The notes under the pieces are model-generated. The model saw only the letters and a list, made by a program, of their open reading frames with translations, made no database searches and was not told where the DNA came from. Source: JAPUIN01 sp041580375 (lineage in GTDB: Bacteria > Acidobacteriota > Polarisedimenticolia > Gp22-AA2). Taken from it: 14,489 nucleotides of DNA. Each line of letters opens with the position of its first letter. The first letter of the stretch is position 1. This document shows, one piece after another, positions 1-7,138 of this stretch. Position numbers and translations under genes: made by a program. Where the stretch lies: contig JBFGDZ010000084.1 of assembly GCA_041580375.1 (NCBI GenBank), positions 1 to 14,489 of the forward strand, in the 5' to 3' direction.

Positions 1-894
1 ATCCTGATCATCATGATGATCGGGGTGGCCGTGACGACGATCGGCCTGACGGCGGCGGCGCAGACCTGGTCGACGGTCTGGCGCCGCGACCGGGAGGAGG
101 AGCTGATCTTCCGGGCGGAGCAGTACGTCGACGCCATCATCGCCTACCGCAAGGAGCACGCGGGTCAGTTTCCCATCACGCTGGAGGCTCTGTACGAGCC
201 GGGCCCGCGCGGCCACCGCTACATCCGGAAGCTGTACAGCGAACCGATCGCCAGGAACGGCAAGTGGGGGCTGCTCTACCTGATGCCGGGCGGCCGCGGC
301 GTCTACGATCCGAAGGCGGCGCAGACGGGGGGACAGGTCGACCTGCCGGGCCTGCCTGGACTCACGGTGCCGGGGGCGACCGGGGCGCCCGGCGTCACGC
401 CGCTCAACCCAGATCCGCTCGGGACCGGCGTCCCGCAGCCGGGCGGGAGCTTCCCCGGATCGCCGCCGCCCGGGTCCCCCCTGCCGTTCCCCGACCAGCA
501 GCCGGGGGGACAGTTCGGCTCCTCCCAGGACGACAGCGTCAGCGAGCCGCCCCTCGGCTGGCCGATCGTCGGCGTGATCAGCCGCGCCACCGGGAAGGAG
601 AACGAGGTGACCTTCAAAATCTACAAGGGGCATGACCAGGTCAATCAGTGGCAGTTTCACGTCTTCGAGCGCGGCGTGCAGCTTCCCCAGGACCCGGGCA
701 ACCCCGCCGCGCCGCGCCCCCAGGGCGGGATCGGACCGGGGTACGGCGGCAAGCCGCTGATCCAGGGGTTCGGCAACCAGGGGGGCGCCCAGCCAAACAA
801 GTTCCAGAAAAAAAACCTGTGGCCGCAGGAAGGGAAAAACCTGGACAAGAGCCAGTTCAACAAGGGGACCAATCCGCAGAAACCGAAGAACTGA
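1..894 (+). CDS. Type II secretion/pilus pseudopilin-like protein, 5' truncated
   Basis: The frame is open from the first base, and the hydrophobic prepilin helix (ILIIMMIGVAVTTIGLTAAA) begins right at the edge. The true start and the prepilin peptidase site are therefore outside the window; the ATGs at 13 and 16 lie inside the helix and are unlikely starts. Next comes a charged stretch (RRDREEELIFRAEQYVDAI, about residues 28-46) and a conserved-looking region (YIRKLYSEPI, KWGLLYL) typical of the GspG-like pseudopilins common in Acidobacteriota and deltaproteobacteria. Residues about 110-175 are Pro/Gly rich with collagen-like PG repeats. A short folded-looking segment (GWPIVGVIS to WQFHVFE) follows, then a Gln/Asn/Gly/Lys-rich tail. 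The protein probably sits in the inner membrane or a pseudopilus. The family assignment is good; the exact subunit is not resolved. The 297 visible residues are long for a minor pseudopilin because of the low-complexity parts. Confidence 0.72.
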   Translation: MLIIMMIGVAVTTIGLTAAAQTWSTVWRRDREEELIFRAEQYVDAIIAYRKEHAGQFPITLEALYEPGPRGHRYIRKLYSEPIARNGKWGLLYLMPGGRGVYDPKAAQTGGQVDLPGLPGLTVPGATGAPGVTPLNPDPLGTGVPQPGGSFPGSPPPGSPLPFPDQQPGGQFGSSQDDSVSEPPLGWPIVGVISRATGKENEVTFKIYKGHDQVNQWQFHVFERGVQLPQDPGNPAAPRPQGGIGPGYGGKPLIQGFGNQGGAQPNKFQKKNLWPQEGKNLDKSQFNKGTNPQKPKN

Positions 895-905
895 ACCGGG
901 CCGCG

Positions 906-930
906 CTGGCGCGTGCGTTTCACGCGCCGG
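906..930 (+). terminator. GC hairpin just after the pseudopilin gene
   Basis: GGCGCGTG (908-915) pairs perfectly with CACGCGCC (921-928) around a five-base CGTTT loop, and the stem can extend by T907-G929 wobble and C906-G930. It starts 11 nt after the pseudopilin stop and ends 8 nt before the TTGACA box at 939. No T run follows, so it is not a standard intrinsic terminator. It may be a weak terminator, an mRNA 3' end stabiliser, or chance in GC-rich DNA. Confidence 0.4.
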
Positions 931-938
931 GACGGACG

Positions 939-968
939 TTGACAACCTCGCGCCCTCGCTGGTTTAAT
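939..968 (+). promoter_or_regulatory. Sigma70-like promoter for the threonine operon
   Basis: A perfect -35 box TTGACA lies at 939-944. An 18-nt spacer separates it from TTTAAT at 963-968, which matches five of six consensus -10 bases. The start of transcription would be near 975, giving a leader of nearly 200 nt before the aspartate kinase ATG at 1172. It is the best promoter match in the window and lies in the only sizeable intergenic gap before the operon. Confidence 0.65.
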
Positions 969-1074
969 CTCATTCACAGATGCGCGGAACGGCCGCGCGC
1001 GCCGCAGGCGAGCGGCGGCCGCCCCGCGAAGCTCGACGCGGCGAGACATCGCCGAGCCCTGGCATTCCGAATCT

Positions 1075-1104
1075 GGGGAGGAGCGATCCTCCCCGTTCGT
1101 TTTT
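1075..1104 (+). terminator. Terminator-like hairpin inside the threonine operon leader (possible attenuator)
   Basis: GGGGAGGA (1075-1082) pairs perfectly with TCCTCCCC (1087-1094) around a GCGA tetraloop, which is of the stable GNRA type. The RNA then reads G-TTCG-TTTTT, so seven of ten bases after the stem are T, with the T5 run at 1100-1104. It lies about 100 nt downstream of the presumed start site of the promoter at 939-968 and 67 nt before the aspartate kinase ATG. It could stop transcription reading in from the pseudopilin gene, but its place after the promoter makes a leader attenuator possible. The gap of five bases before the T5 run makes it weaker than an ideal terminator. No second promoter was seen between 1105 and 1171. 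Confidence 0.55.
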
Positions 1105-1171
1105 ATGGACCCTGCGGGTTCCGGGGGCCGGATCCCTCTCCCGGAGCGCCGTCGCGCGGACGGAGAGCGCC

Positions 1172-2626
1172 ATGATCGTGATGAAATTCGGCGGCACGTC
1201 GGTCGCGCACGCGCCCGAGATCCGCCAGGTGGGCGGGATCGTGCGGCGCTTCGCGAACCGGCGGCCGGTGGTCGTGGTCTCGGCGATGGCCGGGGTCACC
1301 GACGATCTGATCGGTATCGCGCAGCGGGCCGTGGCGGGCTCTCCCGGCGAGGTGAGCCGCCGGCTCGATCGCCTGCAGGCGCGGCACCGCGACGTCGTTC
1401 GCCGGCTGGGGATCGGGGCCGGGGCGAACGGGCGGCTGGAGCGGGAGATGCAGGCGCTGTTCACCGAGCTGGAGGGGGTGTGCCACGGCGTCCTTCTTCT
1501 GCGGGAGCTCAGCCGCCGCAGCCTCGACCTGATCTCCTCCTTCGGCGAGCGGCTGTGCGCTCAGATCGTGGCGGCGCACCTCCGGCAGATCGGCCTGAAG
1601 GCGCAGTCCGTCGACGCGCGCGACTCGATCGTCACCGACGAGAGCCACGGATCGGCCTCGGTGGACTTCGACGCCACGCAGAAGAACCTGAAACGGAGCG
1701 TGGCGCCGGCGCTTCGCGCCGGCACCGTTCCCGTCGTCACAGGATACATCGGCCGCACGAAGGAGGGGGCGACGACGACGCTCGGCCGCAGCGGCTCCGA
1801 CTACACCGCGTCGATCCTCGGCCTCTGCCTGCGCGCCCGCGAGGTCTGGATCTGGAAGGAGGTGGACGGCGTCTGCACCGCCGATCCGGGCCTCGTCCCC
1901 ACGGCCCGACTCGTCGACCGGATTTCCTACCAGGAGGCGGCCGAGATGGCGCACTTCGGCGCCGAGGTCATCCATCCCAAGACGATGCAGCCCGTCCGCC
2001 GCGCCAGGATCCCGATCCGGATCAAGAACACCTTCAAGCCGGACGGCGCCGGGACGCTGATCACGGACAAATCGGCGGGCGCGGACCAGCCGATCCTGGT
2101 CACCAGCGTCGACGGCATGGCGCTGGTGACGATCGAGGGGACCGGCATCTTCGGGCAGCCCGGGATGATCCTGAGGCTGCTGACGCCGGTGGCGATAGCG
2201 GGGACGAACATCTACATGATCTCGATGTCGTCCTCGGAGTACAACCTCACGTTCGCCATCCTGCAGGCCGACCTCGATCGCACGATCAAGGCCCTGCAGA
2301 AGGACTTCCGCGATCGCGGCTTCCTCGGGGACGAGGTGGCCCGGATCACCGTCGAGAAGGACATGTGCGCCGTGGCGGTGGTCGGCGCCGGCATGAAGGG
2401 ACGGCACGGCATCGCGGGACGGGTATTCAGCGCGCTCGGCGAGCAGAAGGTGAACGTCGTCGCCATCGCCCAGGGCTCCTCCGAGTACAACATCACCGTG
2501 GTGGTCAAGTCGCGTTCGATGCGCACGGCCGTGCGCGCCATCCACGACCGCCTCAACGTGTCGCGCGCCGCCCCCCGGCGCAGGCGGCGCGCCTCCCTCG
2601 CGGTGGTCGCGGGGCGGGGCCGCTGA
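1172..2626 (+). CDS. lysC: Aspartate kinase, ThrA/MetL-type with two ACT domains
   Basis: Catalyses ATP-dependent phosphorylation of aspartate, the first step towards threonine, methionine and lysine. The ATG at 1172 is chosen because the protein then opens with the family's N-terminal KFGGTS motif (residues 5-10), with GGAGAG at 1162-1167 as ribosome binding site. Kinase landmarks are SFGERL (123-128), GRSGSDYTA (205-213), KEVDGVCTADP (229-239) and FGAEVIHPKT (262-271). ACT domains follow at about 317-372 and 399-450, each with an SSEYN motif, and the second contains VAIAQGSSEYN. Such ACT pairs bind the inhibiting amino acid; threonine is likely from the operon context, but this is inference. 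The 484-residue length and the ACT sequences resemble the N-terminal half of E. coli ThrA more than short LysC enzymes. A basic tail (RRRRRA, about 469-474) follows the last ACT domain. The gene overlaps the next by one base (TGATG). Confidence 0.95.
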   Translation: MIVMKFGGTSVAHAPEIRQVGGIVRRFANRRPVVVVSAMAGVTDDLIGIAQRAVAGSPGEVSRRLDRLQARHRDVVRRLGIGAGANGRLEREMQALFTELEGVCHGVLLLRELSRRSLDLISSFGERLCAQIVAAHLRQIGLKAQSVDARDSIVTDESHGSASVDFDATQKNLKRSVAPALRAGTVPVVTGYIGRTKEGATTTLGRSGSDYTASILGLCLRAREVWIWKEVDGVCTADPGLVPTARLVDRISYQEAAEMAHFGAEVIHPKTMQPVRRARIPIRIKNTFKPDGAGTLITDKSAGADQPILVTSVDGMALVTIEGTGIFGQPGMILRLLTPVAIAGTNIYMISMSSSEYNLTFAILQADLDRTIKALQKDFRDRGFLGDEVARITVEKDMCAVAVVGAGMKGRHGIAGRVFSALGEQKVNVVAIAQGSSEYNITVVVKSRSMRTAVRAIHDRLNVSRAAPRRRRRASLAVVAGRGR

Positions 2627-3702
2627 TGGCCCGCCGCCTCTCGCTCGTCCAGATCGGCAAGGGCACGATCGGCGCGACGCTGATCGATCAGGTGGCGGCC
2701 CGTCGCGGAGATCTCGCGAACAGCGTCGGCGTCGACCTGGTGTACGCCGGCATCGCCGGACGATCGCGGTCCGCCTTCCGCCTGGGAGGGATCGATCCGG
2801 CGCGCTGGCGCGACGAGGTCGCGAACGGTCCGGCGATCGACGGGGCGGCCCTCCTGCGGGAGGTGCGCGGCCTGGCCGATCCGAAGATCCTGATCGACGC
2901 CACGGCGGCGGACGGGATGGCATCCCTCTACCGAGAAGCGTTCGCATCCGGCTTCCACGTCGTCTCCTGCAACAAGAAGCCGCTCGCCGGGCCGCTGGCC
3001 GAGTACCGGTCGCTGAAGGAGGCGAGCCGGGCCGCGCGGCGCTCGTGGCGGTACGAGGTCACGGTGGGGGCGGGCCTCCCGACGGTTGCCACGCTGCGCG
3101 ACCTGGTCGACAGCGGCGATCGGATCCGCTCCATCGAGGGATGCTTCTCCGGAACGCTGAACGCCCTGTGCGCCGGGCTCGATCGCAAGGAGCTCTTCTC
3201 GACGGTGCTGCGCCGCGCGCGCGAACAGGGGTTCACCGAGCCGGATCCGCGCGAGGACCTGTCGGGCGCCGACGTGGCGCGCAAGGCCCTGATCCTGGCG
3301 CGCGAGACGGGCCTCTGCCTGGAGCCCGAGCAGGTGACGCTCCATCCGTTCTGCGAGTTCCCGCCGGACGGCGATCCGGAGGCGTTCCTCGAAGCCGCCG
3401 GGGATCTGGACGACGGGCTGGCCGCGCGTTGGGAGGAGGCGGCCCGGCGCGGCGCGCGCTGGCGCTTCGTCGCGGAGGTCGGGGAGGGTTGCGGCGCGTC
3501 GCTGCGCGAGGTCCCCGCGGACTCGCCCCTCGGCCGGCTGTCCGGCCCGGAGAACATCTTCGTCTTCCGGACACAGCGTTACGCCGACCATCCGCTGCTG
3601 GTCGCGGGGCCGGGCGCCGGACCGGAGGTGACCGCCGGAGGGGCGTTCGGGGATATCCTGTCGATCGCGCGCGAGGTCGCGACGGGCGGAGGGGAGAGAT
3701 GA
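2626..3702 (+). CDS. hom: Homoserine dehydrogenase, ThrA C-terminal type without ACT domain
   Basis: Reduces aspartate semialdehyde to homoserine with NAD(P)H. The Rossmann glycine motif GKGTIG is at residues 11-16. HVVSCNKKPLAG (111-122) carries the substrate-site lysine region. The hallmark EPDPREDLSGADVARK (205-220) holds the conserved acidic residues and catalytic lysine, and GAGPEVTAGGAFGDIL (330-345) closes the nucleotide site. At 358 residues it ends with the catalytic domain and lacks the C-terminal ACT domain of most monofunctional Hom proteins (about 430 residues). It aligns by eye with the C-terminal half of ThrA/MetL. The ATG shares its A with the upstream TGA, so translation is probably coupled to the kinase; the only ribosome-site candidate is a G-rich stretch at 2611-2619. 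Feedback control would have to come from the kinase ACT domains. The downstream gene overlaps by ATGA. Confidence 0.93.
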   Translation: MARRLSLVQIGKGTIGATLIDQVAARRGDLANSVGVDLVYAGIAGRSRSAFRLGGIDPARWRDEVANGPAIDGAALLREVRGLADPKILIDATAADGMASLYREAFASGFHVVSCNKKPLAGPLAEYRSLKEASRAARRSWRYEVTVGAGLPTVATLRDLVDSGDRIRSIEGCFSGTLNALCAGLDRKELFSTVLRRAREQGFTEPDPREDLSGADVARKALILARETGLCLEPEQVTLHPFCEFPPDGDPEAFLEAAGDLDDGLAARWEEAARRGARWRFVAEVGEGCGASLREVPADSPLGRLSGPENIFVFRTQRYADHPLLVAGPGAGPEVTAGGAFGDILSIAREVATGGGER

Positions 3703-4772
3703 GCGCGTCCAGGAAGGATCCGAAGAGGGGGGCGGACGGGCGCATCCCCGTGGCGGTCCTCGGCGCGACCGGCGCCGTCGGCCAGCGATTCGTGTCGCTG
3801 CTCGACGGGCATCCCTGGTTCCGCGTCAGCGCCCTGGCCGCGTCCGAGCGCTCCGCCGGCAGGCGGTACGCCGAGGCGGTCCGCTGGTTCCTCGACGCTC
3901 CGATCCCCGACTGGGCGCGCGACATGGAGGTGGCAACGTGCCGCCCCGGCCTCGACGCGCGGGTGGCGTTCTCGGGGCTCGATTCCTCGGTCGCCGGCGA
4001 GGTCGAGGAGGCGTTCGCAGCCGCCGGGTGCGCCGTCGTGAGCAATTCCCGCAACCACCGGATGGCGCCCGACGTGCCGCTGCTCGTTCCCGAGGTGAAC
4101 GCGCATCACCTGGCGCTGGTCGAGGAGCAGAGGCGGCGGCGCGGCGGGCCGGGATTCATCATCACCAACCCGAACTGCTCGACCGTCGGCCTCGCGATGG
4201 CGTGCGCGCCGATCCACGCGGCCTTCGGCATCCGTCGCATCGCGGTCGCCACGCTCCAGGCGGTGTCGGGCGCGGGGTATCCGGGCGTGCCCTCGGTCGA
4301 CATCCTCGACAACGTCGTCCCGCACATCGCGGGCGAGGAGGAGAAGATGGAGGCCGAGACGCAGAAGATCCTGGGCGCGCCCCGCGCCCCCGCGGACTTC
4401 CGGGTGAGCGCGCAGTGCCATCGCGTCCACGTCACGGATGGCCACACGCTGGCGATCTCGATCGAGACGCGCGAGAAGACGACGCCGGAGAAGGCGATCG
4501 CGACGCTGCGCGCCTTCCGCTCGCCGCTGGGCGATCTGGGGCTGCCCAGCCTCCCCGAGGCCCCGATCGAGGTGCGCGAGGAGCCTGATCGCCCGCAGCC
4601 CCGCTTCGACCGGATGGCGGGGCGCGGCATGGTGGTCAGCGTCGGCCGGGTGCGTTCCTGCGCCGTGCTCGATCTCAAGATGGTCGCTTTGGTCCACAAC
4701 ACGATCCGCGGCGCCGCCGGCGCGGCGATCCTCAACGCCGAGCTGCTGCGGGCGCGGGGGCTTCTGGAATGA
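3699..4772 (+). CDS. asd: Aspartate-semialdehyde dehydrogenase (archaeal/fungal-like branch)
   Basis: Converts aspartyl phosphate to aspartate semialdehyde with NADPH, the second step of the pathway. The nucleotide loop VAVLGATGAVGQRF is at residues 18-31. The nucleophile is Cys160 in NPNCST, and SAQCHRVHVTDGHT (237-250) holds the substrate arginine (R242) and catalytic histidine (H249). The C-terminal MVVSVGRVR (311-319) and LVHNTIRGAAGA (331-342) are typical. The CHRVxVxDGH form and the 357-residue length point to the branch found in archaea, fungi and some bacteria rather than the E. coli form. The ATG overlaps the hom stop as ATGA and is preceded by a strong GGAGGGGAGAG site. About 14 basic, probably disordered residues precede the fold. 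It overlaps thrB by ATGA. Confidence 0.95.
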   Translation: MSASRKDPKRGADGRIPVAVLGATGAVGQRFVSLLDGHPWFRVSALAASERSAGRRYAEAVRWFLDAPIPDWARDMEVATCRPGLDARVAFSGLDSSVAGEVEEAFAAAGCAVVSNSRNHRMAPDVPLLVPEVNAHHLALVEEQRRRRGGPGFIITNPNCSTVGLAMACAPIHAAFGIRRIAVATLQAVSGAGYPGVPSVDILDNVVPHIAGEEEKMEAETQKILGAPRAPADFRVSAQCHRVHVTDGHTLAISIETREKTTPEKAIATLRAFRSPLGDLGLPSLPEAPIEVREEPDRPQPRFDRMAGRGMVVSVGRVRSCAVLDLKMVALVHNTIRGAAGAAILNAELLRARGLLE

Positions 4773-5770
4773 CGAGGACCGGCGCCCCGGACACGGCCGC
4801 GCCGCCGGAGGGCGCTCCCTCCGGCTGGATCTCGGTCTTCACTCCCGCCACGATCGCCAATCTCGGCGCCGGGTTCGACGCCCTGGGCGTGGCGCTCGAG
4901 GGGATCGGTGACACCGTGAAGGCCAGGCGGCTTCCGGCGGGGGAGAGCGGGGTCGTCGTCCGCCGCATCACGGGCGACTCCGCGGGCATCCCGCTGGAGA
5001 CGGCGAAGAACTGCGCCGGCCGGGCGGCCGAGGCCGTGCTCCGGCAACTGAAGGGGAAGGCGGCCCGCACGGCCGGGATCGAGCTGGAGATCCACAAGGG
5101 CCTTCCGCAGGGCAGCGGCCTGGGGAGCAGCGCCGCGAGCGCGGTCGGCGGGGCGGTCGCGGCCCATCTCCTGCACGGCTCGCGGCTCGGGAGCAACGCC
5201 CTGCTCGAGGCGGCGCTCGAGGGGGAAACGCTGGCCAGCGGCGGCCGCCACGCCGACAACCTCGCCCCCGCCCTGCATGGCGGCTTCACCATCGTGCGCT
5301 CGACCGACCCGCTCGACGTCGTGCGGATCGACGTGCCGTCGAATGTCCGATTCGTCCTCGTCCTGCCGAAGATGGAGATCGCTACGCGCCGCGCCCGATC
5401 CATCCTGCCGGAGACGATCCCGCTCGCCGACGCCGTGAGCAACTGGGCCAACGTCGCGGCGTTCGTGGCCGCCGTGACGCGCGGGGACGTCGCCGACATG
5501 GGGCGGGCGCTTCACGATCGGGTGGTCGAGCCGGTCCGGGCCCGGCTGATCCCGGGTTTCGACCGGGTCCGCGAGGCGGCCCTCCGCGCGGGAGCGGCGG
5601 GGTGCTCAATCAGCGGCGCGGGACCGACCCTGTTCGCGCTGGCGACGGCGGATCGCGCCAACGACGTGGCGCGGGCCATGCAGGACGCGTTCACGAAGCA
5701 CGACCTCGAGAGCCGGCAGTTCATCTGCGGCCCCGACAACCGCGGGGCGCGCCTGATCGACAGGGACTGA
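4769..5770 (+). CDS. thrB: Homoserine kinase (GHMP family)
   Basis: Phosphorylates homoserine to O-phosphohomoserine, the substrate of the next gene's product. All three GHMP kinase motifs are present: FTPATIANLGAGFDALG (24-40), the ATP loop GLPQGSGLGSSAAS (111-124) and GCSISGAGPTLFAL (278-291). The TPATIANLG..FD form is specific to homoserine kinases within the GHMP group. Its 333 residues fit the family once the Pro/Ala-rich first 20 residues are set aside. The start overlaps the asd stop as ATGA; a G5 run about ten bases upstream may help initiation. Only three bases separate its stop from thrC, so the two are almost certainly co-translated. Confidence 0.95.
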   Translation: MTRTGAPDTAAPPEGAPSGWISVFTPATIANLGAGFDALGVALEGIGDTVKARRLPAGESGVVVRRITGDSAGIPLETAKNCAGRAAEAVLRQLKGKAARTAGIELEIHKGLPQGSGLGSSAASAVGGAVAAHLLHGSRLGSNALLEAALEGETLASGGRHADNLAPALHGGFTIVRSTDPLDVVRIDVPSNVRFVLVLPKMEIATRRARSILPETIPLADAVSNWANVAAFVAAVTRGDVADMGRALHDRVVEPVRARLIPGFDRVREAALRAGAAGCSISGAGPTLFALATADRANDVARAMQDAFTKHDLESRQFICGPDNRGARLIDRD

Positions 5771-5773
5771 AAG

Positions 5774-7138
5774 ATGGGCGGACGCCGGACGACGGAGCCG
5801 CTTTCGAGCCTGCGCTGTATCGGGTGCGGCCGGTCCTACCCGCTGAAGACGATCCGCTACGAGTGCGAGGCCTGCTCCGACATCCTGGAGGTCGTTCACG
5901 ATCTCGATCGGATCGCGCGGCTGCGCAAGCCGTCCGCATGGCGCGCCCTCTTCGACGCCCGCCTCGCCGAGAAGAACGGCCCCTCGGGCAGCGGCGTCTG
6001 GCGCTACCACGAGATGGTCCTCCCGGATCTCCCCGCCGACGCGCTCGTGAGCAAGCCCGAGGGGAACACGAACCTGTACCGCTGCGCAGCGCTCGAGGAT
6101 GCGTCCTCGACGGCGGAGGTCCGTATCAAGCACGAGGGGGAGAACCCGACGCTCTCCTTCAAGGATCGGGGGATGACGGCGGGGGTCTCCTTCGCCCGGC
6201 ACCTCGGGGTGGGCGCCGTCGCGTGCGCGTCGACCGGGGACACCTCGGCCGCGATGGCCGCCTATGCGGCGCAGACGGGGACCCTCAGGGCGGTCGTCGT
6301 CCTGCCCCGCGACAAGGTGAGCGTGGAGCAGCTCTCCCAGCCGGTCGCCTCCGGCGCTCTGACCCTCTCGCTGCCGACCGATTTCGACGGCTGCATCCGA
6401 CTGCTGCGGGAGATCTGCCGGCGGCATCCGCTCTACCTGCTCAATTCCGTGAATTCGGTGCGCATCGAGGGCCAGAAGTCGATCGGCTTCGAGATCGCGC
6501 AGCAGATGGACTGGCAGGTCCCCGACTGGATCGTCGTGCCGGTCGGCAATGCGGGCAACATCTCCGCCATCGGCAAGGGGCTGTTCGAGTGGAAGGAGAT
6601 CGGGATCATCAATCGCGTGCCGCGCCTTCTGGGCGCCCAGGCGGCCAGCGCGGCGCCGCTCGCGCGGGCGCACGCGGAGGGATACCGGAGCCGGGTCCGC
6701 GTGGCGGCGGGGGAGACGTCCGCGTCGGCGATCCGGATCGGCGACCCGGTCTCCTACGACAAGGCGGTGCGTGCGGTGCGAGCGTCCGGCGGGCTGTTCC
6801 TGTCCGCCACCGAGCAGGAGATCCTCGATGCGAAGGCGCTCGTCGACGCCGCCGGGATCTACATCTGTCCCAACTCCGCCGCCGCGGTGGCCGCGTTCCT
6901 GAATGCGCGGTCGCAGGGGGTGATCGGGGCAAGGGATCGGGTGGTGATCGTGGCCACGGCGCACGGCTGCAAGTTCAGCCGGTCCACGATCGATTACCAT
7001 AGTCTCGGCCTCCCCGGGATCACGCCGGCGCGGCCGAACCGGATCGTGGAGGTCGAGGCGGAGGCCGCGGCGATCGAGCGCCTGCTGCCCGCCGCCGCCT
7101 TGCGCTCCGGGGCGGGCGAGCGTGGAGCGAGACGATGA
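5774..7138 (+). CDS. thrC: Threonine synthase with N-terminal zinc ribbon
   Basis: PLP enzyme that turns O-phosphohomoserine into threonine, the last step of the pathway. Residues 15-34 form a CxxC...CxxC zinc ribbon (C15, C18, C31, C34). The PLP lysine is K130 in the NPTLSFKDRG motif, followed by CASTGDTSAA (151-160) and the phosphate-binding loop PVGNAGNISAIG (256-267). The ordering and the pre-catalytic KPEGNTNLYR segment (94-103) match threonine synthases rather than threonine dehydratases. The 454-residue length is within the family range. The ATG follows thrB after three bases, with AGGGA at 5762-5766 as ribosome site. The stop overlaps the next gene as ATGA, tying the CBS protein to the operon. 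Confidence 0.95.
   Translation: MGGRRTTEPLSSLRCIGCGRSYPLKTIRYECEACSDILEVVHDLDRIARLRKPSAWRALFDARLAEKNGPSGSGVWRYHEMVLPDLPADALVSKPEGNTNLYRCAALEDASSTAEVRIKHEGENPTLSFKDRGMTAGVSFARHLGVGAVACASTGDTSAAMAAYAAQTGTLRAVVVLPRDKVSVEQLSQPVASGALTLSLPTDFDGCIRLLREICRRHPLYLLNSVNSVRIEGQKSIGFEIAQQMDWQVPDWIVVPVGNAGNISAIGKGLFEWKEIGIINRVPRLLGAQAASAAPLARAHAEGYRSRVRVAAGETSASAIRIGDPVSYDKAVRAVRASGGLFLSATEQEILDAKALVDAAGIYICPNSAAAVAAFLNARSQGVIGARDRVVIVATAHGCKFSRSTIDYHSLGLPGITPARPNRIVEVEAEAAAIERLLPAAALRSGAGERGARR

Noticed and set aside
975..1104. Threonine/isoleucine-rich leader peptide of the E. coli thr type
   Set aside because: No short frame with a cluster of Thr or Ile codons is present between the promoter and the terminator-like hairpin.
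980..1171. In-frame ATG at 980 extending the aspartate kinase by 64 residues
   Set aside because: The extension is Arg/Pro-rich, unlike any kinase N-terminus, and spans the hairpin-T5 element. The family start KFGGTS follows ATG 1172, which has a good ribosome site.
975..1171. Lysine or other known riboswitch in the long leader
   Set aside because: I cannot recognise the conserved core of a lysine, SAM or T-box element; only local GC stems are visible.
2560..2628. Programmed -1 frameshift joining aspartate kinase and homoserine dehydrogenase into one ThrA-like protein
   Set aside because: The dehydrogenase frame is open upstream and a C6 run lies at 2571-2576, but it does not form a good tandem-slippage heptamer. 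The TGATG junction with an in-place ATG is simpler, as coupled translation.
1103..2947. Long minus-strand open frames opposite the threonine genes (also 2212-3591 and 8547-10013)
   Set aside because: They are Arg/Pro/Gly/Ala-rich shadows with no motifs, expected opposite GC-rich genes, and lie over well-identified coding sequences.
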